Source: Flaveria trinervia
Taxonomy: Eukaryota; Streptophyta; Magnoliopsida; Asterales; Asteraceae
Assembly: GCA_025506515.1 (NCBI GenBank)
Contig: CM046456.1
Span: 10,754,024 to 10,818,023, forward strand
DNA length: 64,000 bases
Direction: 5' to 3'
Below, one piece after another: positions 46,928 to 59,362 of this stretch. A model generated the notes under the pieces. That model was given only the letters and a program-made list of their open reading frames with translations. It did no database searches and was not told the DNA's origin. A program made the translations under genes and the position numbers. The number at the start of each line of letters is the position of its first letter. Within the stretch, counting starts at the first letter, position 1.

Positions 46928-47681
46928 GCACCCACACCAAAAAAAATTTCACCATACAACCGTCGGGTGGCGGAGGCGACAGTAACAAATGAGGGAGGAA
47001 AAGGTGGTGAGCGTTGGTGGGGTAGGGTGGGTGATGGTAAAAAAGAGTGACAATGTTGGTGATGTGGCTCGATATGTACTCGCCCTGTGACGTGTGAATT
47101 TTGCACCGTGGGGGACTGGTGGCAATGTTGTCACGCGACGTCGACCTTCGTTGCGTCCTCACGGCGACATCACCCCCACCGCCCTTATATGAAACCCAAA
47201 AAGAAAAAAAATTTTAAACTGATCACATAATTTATATAAAAAAAATTATCACTACCATATATGTATGTATGTGTGTGTAAAAGTATGGTTCAAATAAAAA
47301 CCATAAAATGGTTTTACATATATATCACACATAAGTTATGTATATGTAATCAATTTTCATTTGATACAGTGTTACGAACACTTTTCATTCTCATAATTAT
47401 GTTCATTATATGTATATTTAAATGCATTTTTAACATTTAAAAGAACTAAAAAGTTATAAATTATGTCAGTGATGTTTATAAATTTTATTTAACTTTCACA
47501 TAACTAACGATTTTCTTAGAAACAATTTCCTATTTTCAAACTTTTAATAATTAATTATACTCCAAGTTTAGTTTACGATGACACTTATAATTGGTGGCAG
47601 AAAATCACATATAATATTACAAACACCATCTAGTAGTAACCCAATTATATATATATATTAAAAACCAATGTCGGTTTCTAA

Positions 47682-47713
47682 GAGGAGGTTACTGTAGCTA
47701 ACAGTACCTCCTC
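47682..47713. repeat. Hairpin-forming repeat, copy 1
   Basis: GAGGAGGT-T-ACTGT pairs with ACAGTACCTCCTC around AGCTA: a 13-bp stem with one bulged base. The same hairpin, followed by a similar GCACAATGTACAA phrase, recurs at 49400-49432. Confidence 0.65.
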
Positions 47714-49399
47714 TCAAGCACAATGTACAACCATCTTATGCAGCATCAGGGTATTAAGGGCCCCACCACCGGCGTTCTCCTACCACAGAAACCGAGTAAC
47801 AACATCTTCACGATGGGGTGAGTGGCGGTGGCAATCGTAGGCAACTTTGAATGTGTGTGGTCGGGTCCGACTTAATCCTCTATGAAACCACCATTTTCCG
47901 CCGCCATCAAGCTCAACTTCAGATCTTAGATCCATGTAGAAGGGTATAAGCCGCATCAACTACTTTCGGATCTGGTTGTCATAATGGTAGAAGCGGTGTT
48001 GTAAATGGTCGGAAGTGGCGGCGGTGGCGTGATGGCCGAGAGTTACTGTGATGGCCGAGAGTTACTGTGATGGTGGCAAAAGGAGATGGTTTTTGTGTGT
48101 GCGTATTCAATGTATGCGACAGATACGGAGAAAGATGTTGTGGTAACGTTAGTGTTGTTCATGGCCGAAAGTGGCGGCGATGGTGTGGTTGTCGGAAGTG
48201 GCAGCGGTGGTGGCCAAAAAGAGGGTTTTTGTGTGCGTTTACGGTGTGTGTGCGTGTGTGTGTGTGTAAGAGAGGCAAAGAGATAGGGAGGGAGATGTCA
48301 TGGTAGCAGCGGTGTTGTGTGTCGTCGAAAGTGTTACCGGTGGTGTGGTGGCCGGAAGTGACAGTGATCGTGTGGTGGTGGAAAAAAGAGTTATTATCTC
48401 TCTTTAGTGACAGAGAGAAAGAAAAATTATGATAATAATAATGAGTTGAAAAAGTTAGAATGTTGGAAGAAAAAGTTAATTTTATTTTCTTCATTTTACT
48501 CTTTTTCTTAATTCAACTAATTGTGTAAATGATTTCTGTTTTAAATTTTTATCATTTTTCCATAATTTATACACCATGACAAAATTATTCATTTAAAAAT
48601 AGAATACTTTCTCTAATATGAACTAAATAATTTTCATTTTATATACTAAAATATACAATACATCATTTTTAGTATAATTTTTTTATTTGATTTTATTATA
48701 GTTTGAATAATATGTGAGATTGCATAGAGCATAGCTGAACATTCCTTTTTTACGTTTTGAATTTGTTCACATTCTGATGTAATTTGTTTAAATAAAGTAA
48801 TGTGTAACTTGAGTTAATTTATATTTTGACGTAATTTTGCTCGAAAACATGTTAGGTCGATTGTAATGTATATTTTTTTTCACACAACGGTAATGACCCA
48901 CTTGGGACCGACTCGCTAAAAGTTTTAAATAAGTTGAGTTTAAACAAGCTCGAACTCATTTTACGACTCATATGTCGAGATTGAGTTTCATATGTCGAGA
49001 TCGAACCGACTTGCAAGATGAAACTAGCGTTGTATGTATATTATGTTTATTTTATCTTTTATGTATATCTATACTTTAATGAAATAATATTTGTTGTATC
49101 ACGTTTCATTTTTTAGGCCTCCATTTATTTGATTTCCAGCCTAAAAATGTATTAATCTTTATTCTTAGTAATAGTTCATTTGAATAAATTCAACTATTGT
49201 TATGATCACAAATGATTTTTTTAAAATAAAGTATATAGAAAATTTATTTAACAAAATAGATGTTTAAAAAATGTTTCAGAGAAACGAGTAACGTTTGTAG
49301 TTGGCAGTACCTCCATTTTTGCATAGTGTACATGTCTTTCTTGCTGTCATCGCCACCTGTCTGCCTCACTTTCCTTTTTTTTCCTTTTTTAGTGTTATG

Positions 49400-49432
49400 A
49401 GGAGAGGTACTGTAGCTAACAGTACCTCCCTC
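49400..49432. repeat. Hairpin-forming repeat, copy 2
   Basis: GGTACTGT-AGCTA-ACAGTACC is a perfect 8-bp stem extended by GAG/CTC-type pairs and followed by GCACAGTGTACAA. A weaker third copy (GTTGGCAGTACCTCC) is near 49300. Confidence 0.65.
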
Positions 49433-49686
49433 TGATGCACAGTGTACAATTGTGTTTTGCGACCGTTCGTTTTGTCTTTTTTTCTTCCAGTCAACGCCAC
49501 CGGCATCGCAACGGTCGTCACCGCACCCACTAGCCGGTTAATGATACTATTGGAGTCCCATTTTTCTTTCTGGTTGCCTTCAACACCACCAACTTGCTTC
49601 TCCGGCCTCCGAGGGTGGTTGACAAGCAGCTAGTGGTGGTAACTTGACACCAAAAACCCATCGCAGATCCAATTCTAAGTGAAACA

Positions 49687-49714
49687 AAGAGAGAGAGAGA
49701 GAGAGAGAGAGAGC
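49687..49714. repeat. (AG)n microsatellite
   Basis: About 14 uninterrupted AG units. Confidence 0.9.
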
Positions 49715-49857
49715 GCAACAGAGAGGCGGGAGGGGTGAATGGTGGAGTTTCGTAAGCAACGTCTGGGATGGTGGGCATCGTGAGCGGCGGCCTTGGTGGT
49801 GAACAACGTACGATGCGATTTGACGGAGAAGTGTGCGGGTGTTGGTATTACCGAATA

Positions 49858-50183
49858 GTGGTAGAGAAACACACATATTGACGATGATTTATGTGCACTT
49901 TTATTGTAGATATATAAATTGGTTCATTGTAAGTTTGAAATCCATAAAGTGATATGCACGATATCTCCGTCACCACATTATGGATAAAGGGTGATAATAC
50001 GCAGTTTGATGTTGTCGGAAGTGGTAGAGAAACACACATATTGACGGTGATTTATGTGCACTTTTATTGGAGATATATAAATTGGTTCATTGTAAGTTTG
50101 ATATCCATAAAGTGATCTGCACGATATCTCCATCACCACATTATGGATAAAGGGTGACAATACGCAGTTTGATGTTGCCGGAA
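49858..50183. repeat. Tandem duplication, 163-bp unit, two copies
   Basis: GTGGTAGAGAAACACACATA begins at 49858 and again at 50021. The copies run to GATGTTGTCGGAA and GATGTTGCCGGAA with only a few differences, so the duplication is fairly recent. Confidence 0.9.
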
Positions 50184-50984
50184 GTGGTGGCGGGGATGTG
50201 TCGGCGGTAAAAGTGTGCGTGTGTGTGTGAGAGAGAGGGGGGGGGGATTCTGAGGGTGCCGGTTGTGTGATGATAATAATGTTATGGTGGTTGAAATAAT
50301 TGGAACTTGGGAAGAAAGGGTCTAGTTTTTTCAATAACCCAACCTTTTTATTTTTCTAGATTCAAATTACGTTTTTTATTTTTCAAAAAAAAATTAAAAG
50401 ATGACAAGTAGTGCATTATAATTACCCGCACTACGTCCTAGAATTTTTCAACTTTTAAAATTCTTTTACAATTTTAGATTTTTGTTTATTTGCTTTATAA
50501 TAAAATAATATTAAATCTAATCTTTTATGCTATAATCTTTTATGTTGTTTTATAATCTTTAAAAATTATCAATATTAATCTAATGTTCCTCTACACGACA
50601 ATAATAACATATTAACTTTACGCAAGTAATAGAATATTTGATTTAGTTTGTTGTTTTATATAACATTTTTACTATATTTTTAAGAATATGTTTTCATCAT
50701 ATGAACACGTTTATTTGAAGAATAATTTTCATTTATATTAGGTAATATTTTAATGTTATGGTTTCCTAACTACGTAAATATAATTTTTCATTACCTTATT
50801 TTGTAATAAAATACACCTTTTAGTTACACTACATGTTTTATTTTCAAATATCTTTAATATTTGAAATATTTTGTAGCATTTAGTTGTTTTAAATGGTATA
50901 AACTCAAATTAATTTACATTTTATCGTAAATTTAATTTGTAAGCGAGTCGAATTAATTGTATTATACACTTTGTCACGTCGTGT

Positions 50985-51020
50985 ACGCCGTCGCAACACG
51001 CAACGGGTATAAACTAGTTA
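50985..51020 (+). other. Possible Helitron 3' end
   Basis: CGCCGTCGCAACACGCAACG, a weak hairpin, lies about 10 bases before CTAGT followed by T. This is the layout of a Helitron 3' end. A possible 5' end, TCTATACTTTAATG after an A, is near 49067. Low confidence without related copies to compare. Confidence 0.3.
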
Positions 51021-52266
51021 CTATTAACGATCAAATTACCATTGATGAATAGTTATCAATATTCAATACTCACAGTTGTTACAAATAGGCTAGTTGTTGC
51101 TAATAAACTAAATGACAACTAATGATTTTTGTTGATTACACTTGCTGCTCTTTTTGTTGATGAATCTAGTTGCTAATGATCAACGACAACTTACTATTGA
51201 TAATGAGTTTCATTTGACACTCAATTTCACTCAATATTTCATCATTCATATAAAATTTGATACAATTTCTAATGTATAATCAACTAGGCAAATAAAAATG
51301 TTACATCTTGTTACCTCTTGGACACAGGTGTTACCCATTGGACCCCAAGAGGAACGACACCCTGTTGGAGGCCTAGTAGGTTTCAAATCACCAAAGTTTC
51401 TTAAGATTAAAAATCTAAATAGTCTTAAGAAAACTTGTACTTTACACGTTGTTACTTATGTTAAAGTTTGTTAGATTTTAGCTAAACTAAAATAATCTTA
51501 ATAGTACCAAAATATCAACATTTCATAGTATTCATATGAATTAAATAATACACACAAAAGTTAAACATGCTCAAATGTTCTTAACACTATTATTTATTAG
51601 CCTGCCTTCACTATTATTTGCTTGACACTTTTATAGATCAAAACATACAATTGACAAAAATACCCTTTCGTATAATATATCATTCTATTTGTTTTTACAT
51701 TTTTTATTATATTGTCACCAAGTTTTTTTCCATCGATAGATGAAGTGAGATCAACGACTAGAAAGAACTCATTATGCTTCCTACGCCTTTTTAACTTATT
51801 ATATATGAAAATGTCCTCTATAGATGCGGATCGTTACATGTTCATCCTTCTAATCATTAATTATTCAAGACTGTTTCAAATATATTATGAATATAGTTTT
51901 AGGACTTGCATAATTATGATCTTGTCAGGTTATAAGTACCTTAATATCATATATACAAAGCCACAACAAATTTGATGCCACATTTATTAAAATGGTTAGT
52001 TAGGATAGACTTATGTTTTCTTGTAACGTTAAACCAAACCCTCTATGTTACTCATAAATCTACACAGAACTAAAACTCTTAATCATGTGAGGAGAAATAT
52101 CTTTATTAAACATCATGATACCATAAAATTACAAACCCTTTGATGAACAAGTGAAGTATACTAAAGATTAATACCTGAAATTTTTTCTTTAATATAAATT
52201 TCTTTGGTTTAATTACAAATTGTAAATTTCTGTTATTGATTACAAGAGTATCGACTATACATAACA
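51021..52266. other. AT-rich intergenic DNA
   Basis: No gene or defined element seen. Confidence 0.45.
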
Positions 52267-52274
52267 TTCAATAT

Positions 52275-52751
52275 CAATGTTTTCAGAACTGGATCGGACG
52301 ACGAACCGGATGCCTTACTGGTTTGATGTTCTGACCGGTCGTACCGGATTTAAGAACGGAATGACGTCATAGTTATATATATATAGTATACTATATATAT
52401 AATATACATGTAATTAATATAAGTAATTTATATATGTATTTTATAGTTGTATATAAAATTTAACTATATTTGTATATCCAACACACTAATTTATGGTTTA
52501 ACACCCAGTTTTTACCTATTAAAATAAAAAAATAATAAAAAAAACCAAAAACCAGTCCCAACCGGTCCGGTTTCTCGATCCAACCACCGGTTCGGGATAA
52601 ACCAGCCGGTTCGACCACCACAAACCAAATCATAGCAAACCGGACCGGCTAAGAGGCTGATCCCCGATCGGACCGGATGGTTCGATCCGATAGCCAGTCC
52701 GACCGGATGGTTCGATCCGGTCGCCGGTCCGACCCGGTCACAAAAACACTG
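52275..52751. mobile_element. hAT-type MITE, 477 bp
   Basis: The ends are CAATGTTTTCAGAACTGGAT and, inverted, CAGTGTTTTTGTGACCGGGT, starting in the hAT style. The flanks TTCAATAT (52267-52274) and CTCAATAT (52752-52759) match at 7 of 8 positions. The subterminal region is dense in ACCGGTCCGG-type motifs. No coding capacity. Confidence 0.8.
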
Positions 52752-53001
52752 CTCAATATTTAGTACATAGACCTAAATAAATCTCCATTTAACTAACGAA
52801 AATTAAAATTACACCGTTATTCTTTTCTAAACAATTCTCATTCAAACAGCATTTACAATCTCTAAACAATATATCGGAACACAAGCACTTTACAACGTAA
52901 GTTTATTCATCAAACACCCGTAAGTATGATATATATTATATCAAAAGGTCACTTCAAAAGATTATACAATAATAATAACACTAATATTCATATACGTAAG
53001 T

Positions 53002-54275
53002 TTAATCAAGGAGTAATTTTTCCCGCCGGCGGCACCGGAGGTATCCCCGAATCAAAGGCACCGGCGGCAGAGGTATCGGAAACGCCGGCGGCGGCGGCGG
53101 CGGTGGCGACGGAACCAAACCACCCACCGGCGGAAACGGCAGCGGCGGAAACGGCGGAAACAACGGCGCCGGTGGCGGTGATGGGAAAATCGGAGGAATT
53201 ATCGACGGTGGCGGTGGCTGAAACGGCAGTGGTGGTAGTATTTGTGGTGGTTGAAATGGGTTTGGTGGAAATGGGAATCCGAATGTTTTCTGGTCGGAAA
53301 TTTTATCGGATTTTGATGGTTTTTGATCGGAAAACTTATCGGATTTTGAAGGTTTTTGGCGGGAAGCGGGTGGTAGTGGGATTCCGGGGAGGTCGGGGAG
53401 CGGTGGGACTAGCGGCGGAATGGGTAAGTCCGGTACAGGTAGTGGCGGAAGCATGCCGCCACCGATCGGCGGTAGGAATGGTGCCGGAGGATCAGGTAGC
53501 GACGGTGGGAAGTCTTTTCCGACGGAGTCTTTTTCGTTGCATAGTTGTGGTTTGAAGGTGAAGAAGCCCGCGGAATAGACGTGAGTTCCGGCTTTCTTCG
53601 ACTTGTAACGAATGTCGGACGAGCTGGCGGTGGCGGTGGCCGCCACCGCGCAGTAGGGTTTGCTGCTGCTAAGCAGTCTAACGGAACATCCCTTGATGTT
53701 CGCCACATGTTTACCGACGGAAGCCGGTAGCTTAGCTTCGAACTCGCCCTTCTCATTCGTCTTTACTTCCTCGTGGAACGTCGGTTTCACACCGTCACTG
53801 CCGCACTCCACCGCCACTGTCGCCCCTACACCCACATTTCAACACCGATTAGATCAAACAAAACCTAAACCATTTAAAGTTAGGACATGTAACACAAGCC
53901 TTGACCTTTAAACAGATGTTTGGTGAAAAATCAAACAGATGTTTAAAAGCAGGTACTATAACAAAATTCATAGAATGTGATTAAATTATTAGTGGTATGT
54001 TATATACAATATAACAGATCAAATTATTAGTGATCTGTTATATACAATATAACAGGTCACAGTTTAAATAAATAATGATATTCCAACATGTATAAACAAG
54101 AACCTGAGATGAAGTGGGTGGATTTGGGCACTTCTTGACGAAAGCAAGTGTCACAGTATACAGTTCCGGTGAGAACAGCGGGATAGTGGTGGTGTTTCCG
54201 GTGTCTTGCACCGGAGACGCCATCGAAGGAGAAACACAGGCTAACCAGAAGAATGAATGAGACCCATGAAGACAT
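53002..54275 (-). CDS. Pollen Ole e 1 / extensin-like proline-rich secreted protein
   Basis: Two exons on the minus strand: 54275-54104 and 53825-53002, joined in phase 1 (HFIS then GATVAVECG). A signal peptide (MSSWVSFILLVSLCFSFDGVSG) precedes a His-rich start and the Ole e 1-like domain. That domain has cysteines in GTVYCDTC, VAVECGSDG, IKGCSVRLL and KPYCAVAA, plus GFFTFKPQLCNE. A long proline-rich tail follows (about residues 160-320; runs such as LPPLPVPDLPIPP), with SKSDKFSDQ-type repeats. Members are cell-wall or extracellular proteins. The last 15 residues (GYLRCRRREKLLLD) look out of frame. One extra C in the CCCC-type stretch at about 53046 would give GIPPVPPAGKITP and a stop at 53006, which suits the tail better. 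It resembles Arabidopsis Ole e 1/extensin proteins such as At5g15780 as I recall it. Confidence 0.85.
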
Positions 54276-54322
54276 TGTGTAAATTGTATGTGATTCGATC
54301 TTCTTGTGAAGATAAATTTGGT

Positions 54323-54333
54323 TTTATTTATAA
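54323..54333 (-). promoter_or_regulatory. TATA box of the Ole e 1-like gene
   Basis: The minus strand reads TTATAAATAAAAC about 50-60 bases upstream of the ATG at 54275. Confidence 0.65.
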
Positions 54334-54577
54334 GGGGAAGTTCACGAGACTTGGATTCATTATGTGAGTCATGCAAAAACCAGTATAACTCCAAACCAAA
54401 CTGGCAGTGAATGTGCTATATAATATTATTATTCCATAATTTATTAGGATGATAAAAGTTTATTACAAAAAGTTATTAATATGTATATAAAAATGTTATA
54501 CAAATACTTTTAGAAAGTTAATAACTAACGATGAAATTTTGACAAAATATATGACAGAATTAATTACAGGATGATAC

Positions 54578-54775
54578 CAATGATCCTTAGCTCAAATGGT
54601 TAAGATTAGATGAAGGAGGTTATGAATTCAAGTTTTACTTTAAGCAAAATACTCAGAGTTGAGTTAATGGTTTTCTCAACAATAGGTTTCCTCCTGAGTG
54701 AGTTGTGAGTGTAGTACTGGTTGTGAAACATATAAGTGGATCCGATTAAAATAACACTTATTCTTTGAAACAGGA
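54578..54775 (+). mobile_element. tRNA-derived SINE, copy 2
   Basis: It starts CAATGATCCTTAGCTCAAAT, with box A TAGCTCAAATGG and box-B-like GAATTCAAGTT. It then follows copy 1 (29239-29035, minus) through AAGCAAAATACTCAG, TTTCCTCCTGAGTGAG and GATTAAAATAACACTTATTC. Two copies with the same head and body define a SINE family. No intact target duplication was identified. Confidence 0.7.
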
Positions 54776-57700
54776 TCATATATTTGCTGTTCAAATTATT
54801 TTTTTACAAGGATGATACATGTAGTTTAGTCAAGTTACGGTTCTAATCTTAATTAAAGTTTGAGAAATTACGTATTTGTTTTTAATTGTTTGTCATTGTA
54901 ATACTAATGGTCTTTAACATGGATGTCTATTAAGTTTGATAACTAAGTTGGGTGAAATGTATAAAATACACTTAATTTATTAATAAAAATATAAAAAGTA
55001 TATTTAATTGTGTGTCAATTTTTAAATTTACTATTTTAAACGGTTAATTGGATTACTGACGAGCCACTAACCCATCCGATCATATTTATTACTTAAGTAC
55101 AAAACATGAAGCATTCATTAAATAAAACTCATATCAGATTATAAACACTCTAACTCACCTGAAACCACTTTTTATTTTTATTATAGATGGGACTTGAATT
55201 AGCATCGAATAAAATAATAGATAAAACTTAATTGTAAATTTTAGTCATTTGTCATTTCCAACTTGAATGATTATTGTTATGTTCTTTTGTTGGTATGTTG
55301 ATTGGAAATTGGGGTATTGGCCAAAGGGTGCAAATGGGACCCAATGGTTCACGGGGGTGCAAAGTTAGCCACAAATTGCATGAGTGTGTCAGGCTAAGGG
55401 TTTGATCCATGGTTCATGCTCATGGCTATCCTTTCAAGTTTCAACATTCTGAAAATAACATAAGGATTTACCCATTATCCATATAATATCTTTACACGTG
55501 TCCATTCATCAAATTAAATGCAAAAAATTAACTAAAAGGGTAAAGGAATTTATGGTGAAGACGGATTGATGATTTATTTCTATAGTTCATTTATAATTTT
55601 GTTGTGTCACGTAAAATATTATGGTCTATGTTTTGTAATTCGGAATAGGCTGAATATTTTTCTAATAATGTATGTGTATTTGTGAGTGAAGTATTTAGAT
55701 GTTATTGTTAACATCTCAAAAAGAACTAGTATGAGATATATGTAAAACGTACTAGAAAACACTTGTATTTTATAGTTGGGGAGCCGTCTAAACATCCTTT
55801 TACACAATTTTTCATTAGTTGGTGGTTAGAATGATTAGTAGTTATTGGTTACCTGGAGTAGTAACTTTCATCAGCAAAAACTCTTTTAATAGTAAGATAG
55901 TTATTAAAGTTAGGATAAAGCATGGTTACTTATGAATTTTTGATAGCCCAGATTACTGAGCCTAATTTCCACGGGTGATTAATTATTAAGGGTAATAATG
56001 ATGATCAGTTTTTATGTAATTTTATGCAGAACCGTTTAAGGGATGATTAATATAATTAGTCTCACAATGAGAAGAATGTTAAAACACTTAACATATCAAA
56101 TAAGAAACCGAAACTATATATATGATACTAAAAACACAGGCGAAACAATAAGACAGAAACTTAAAAACAACAAAGTATAGTTTTCAAGAATATTATATAA
56201 TGTTCTTAAGTTCTTTCACAAGTGTTACAAAACATAAAAAAAGATAAAAGGATCTGAGATAATTTATACTACATTCTACAATCGGTCATACTTTAAAGAC
56301 CAGCTGAAAACACTAATCTAAACAACAAGATCACCGTAAGTCAAAAAATAGATTTGCTTTTTTGACTAGTGATTATAACATGATATAGCTTACATGCTAA
56401 TATATTACAAAAAAAATACATAAAATAGAAAGTTACAGAGTTAACCCCTTCAATGTACAATTGCAAAAACATGAATCTTTTTACCAACTTGTATAAGTTG
56501 GTGGGTCATTAGAGTTGCAACGGAAAGTGAGTTAGCTTTATGCAAAAGTATATCAGGAAAAACATGTTCTCCTTTTGTCTTTGGAAGAAATATGTATTCA
56601 CTTCATTTGCTTCAAATACTTTATCTTTAAAACTTTTGAAGACTTAATATTTGACTTCGAAAGATTTTGGTTTTGGTTTCAGAAAATTTTGACACTTAGA
56701 ATATTTTCTTGTGTATAGTGTAAAACTTTCAAAACTTTTACTATGTACAAAATATATGTATGCAGGAAGCACTTAGGTTGTTTTAAATGCATCACCCTTT
56801 CTATAACTTTACACTTTATGATAATCATGTAGATATAAACAAATTTTTTTACTATTGCAATATTTTTATTACAAAATGCAACTTTTATATTATAAAATGC
56901 CACCTTCATTGAAAAGATGCTTATAAAAATACAAATAGTGTATTATATTGTTTTTTCTAATAAAAGTTAAACTTACCTTTAAAATAATCATAGTGGTAAT
57001 CACCTCTTATGTTAAAAAGGTTGATATTGAATTGACTATAAAAATCTTGAAAATTTATTTTAGTTTTAGTTTATTTTTATCTATAACTTTAAGGCTAGTT
57101 TGTTTACATGTTTAAATTTTAACTTAAAAGTTTATTTCTCTTTTGTTTTTCTTCGACCATTTTACAAACGAATTTAAATAGTTGTAAACTTTATGGCCAG
57201 TTTGCCGCTGGTCGTATATTCTATGACCGTTTTGTGACTGGAGCAACAACAGTTGCTTATTTTTACGGCTGCTACGTTTTCATCCGCAAATCCCTTGCTG
57301 AACTTTTGATCGTTTTTCGGTCGCAAATGGCCTCTCCCATGACCGTGTAGAGAAAAAATTATCATCCAAACGTAACTAGACTAGAATGATTGATTTATAT
57401 TTTAAAAAATAATGATATTAAAAGTAATTTGTTGGTAAGTGTCTCTCCTGTATTTAAAATGGTGAAGGAATTAAACACTACAAATTTTATATATAAATAT
57501 ACAAATCGTTTTTTATTGAGATAAAACTTAAAAGGGACATTTTTGTCTGTAAATGGAAGTTTCTTCTTTTTCTTCACGGGAATTGAGATTGTTTGTCCAT
57601 AGCATTGACAATACGTTTCAATATTCCTTCACTCACGAGATTGGAATTAGATGTTAATGACGGAAATAATCAATTATGATTTTCATTGTTACCTTTAACT

Positions 57701-58208
57701 AAATACACTGTTAGAAAAATAACTCTGATACAAACTTTTTGTAGTAATTAAAAAATGTTGCATTTGCCAATAAAAAAAATTGTATTTGCTGATAATAAGA
57801 TTGCATTATACTATACAATTGTTTTAGATTTAATGCAATTTCATCTAATACAACTTTTAATAAAAAGTTGTTTTAGACTAATCCAACATTTTATAAAGTT
57901 GTGATATTTCATATCACCACTTGTATAGAACTTTGGTATGTAACTAAATAAATATTTCTTGTGACAACTTGTATAAATCTTCAAGTGGTTATGTTAATAA
58001 TGCATTAACAAATAATTATATAGCTCTTAAGGTTATGGATAGGTTAAAGTATATTACTATTAGCATAATCAAACTAAAGTTGTTTTTTTGCTTGTTGATG
58101 GTTAAAGATTAATTAAAATGATGCACCGGTTACATGATGACATGATATTTTATTTTCTTTTGAGATGCGTACTTTCATTTTTCTGCTTGTTAGAAATTGA
58201 ATTTTATA
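54776..58208. other. AT-rich intergenic DNA
   Basis: Only short, low-complexity ORFs. No domain, RNA gene or defined element could be supported. Confidence 0.45.
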
Positions 58209-58400
58209 TAGGGGTATTCATGAGCCGGACTGGATCAAGCAAAGGTCAGTTCGAACTCGCTCGGTTTACAAATCGATCGCCCGGCTCAAATCAGATTTAC
58301 AAAGGCGAGGGAGAATTGCTGGTCATGCACGATTTGTTTTATAAACGAGTAGCTCGGTTCGTTTCGGTTTCATGTTAAATTTAGTATAAAGTTTAACAAA
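58209..58400. mobile_element. hAT-type MITE fragment
   Basis: TAGGGGTATTCATGAGCCGG followed by GCTCGGTTTACAAATCGATC resembles the end of the GCTCGG-rich MITEs at 58655 and 62085. No matching right end was found, though a GGGCTCGACTCATTACAAAC stretch at about 59490 could be its remainder beyond the nested copy. Confidence 0.5.
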
Positions 58401-58654
58401 ATACAGTCATGTCAGGTTTGCCATCTCGTTTTGTCATTCATTTAAAGAGTTTTAACTCACAAACTCATCAATATAACATAAAAACATACAAAATAAATTC
58501 AACGTTAGTATAAAATTGAAACACAAATTAAGTTCTAATTAAACTCAAATATTTAAAGCATGCCGTCGATCAAAGGCTATAGTGAATTTTGAGAATAAGA
58601 TGTGAAGAATTAAGGCTGTAGGCTTAATTTTGATGCGGGCTAATACATAGTGGG

Positions 58655-59354
58655 TAGCGCTGATCAAAACGCTCGGCACTTGTCGTTTGCCTGCTCGACG
58701 TTCGTTCGGAATTTGCTCGAAAATACTCGTTCGAATTGTTCCTCGGCCGTAAAAAAAGCCGATCGGATTGGATCAGTTTGTAAACGAGCCAAACACGAGC
58801 ATAGGTCCGCTCAATTCGGTTCGGCTCGAATTAATATACACATACACACATAACACACATAGAACACTACTAGTAGATATGATCCAGTTACTCAATTAAC
58901 CTAATAAAGAATTTACACTAAGCATCAAAGTGAAATCATAAGTCGCTAAAAGATAATTTTTGTCATTCATCCCCCGCTCTCATTGTCTCATTCTTTGCAA
59001 TTTGCTCTCCGCCTTATCAGATACAACATTAGCCTGATCTTCAGCCACAACATATTATCATCCATGAAAATGTCATGTTATAAAATGTGGTTGTTTTTTA
59101 AGTAATTAAAAATTGTTCACCGCAATATAAATGGTATTAGACATAGGATAGTTGGTTGTACACTTTCTTCGTTGCTCGTTTGCACTCGCTTGCACTCGCT
59201 CGACGCTCGCTTGAACAATTAACGCTTGATAAATGCTCGTTCGATTTTCCGCTCGATTGCAAACGAGCCGATCAACTCAAGTCGGTTTGAAAACAAGCCA
59301 AGCACGAGCAAATGTCTGCTCGGTTTGGCTCGGTTCGGCTCGTAAACAACTCTA
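58655..59354. mobile_element. hAT-type MITE, 700 bp, perfect 8-bp duplication
   Basis: Flanked by ATAGTGGG at 58647-58654 and 59355-59362. The ends are TAGCGCTGATCAAAACGCTC and, inverted, TAGAGTTGTTTACGAGCCG. Both subterminal parts carry GCTCG, AACGAGCC and GGTTCGGCTCG motifs. No coding capacity. Confidence 0.85.
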
Positions 59355-59362
59355 ATAGTGGG

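Noticed and set aside
48067..48494. ORFs with repeated HTHTR or VCVCV stretches
   Set aside because: They come from TG-rich and GGTGG-rich simple sequence without gene features.
52926..53911. Plus-strand ORFs of 209 and 83 codons opposite the Ole e 1-like gene
   Set aside because: They are antisense shadows of the GC-rich proline-coding exon, which has a signal peptide, conserved Cys and a matching upstream exon.
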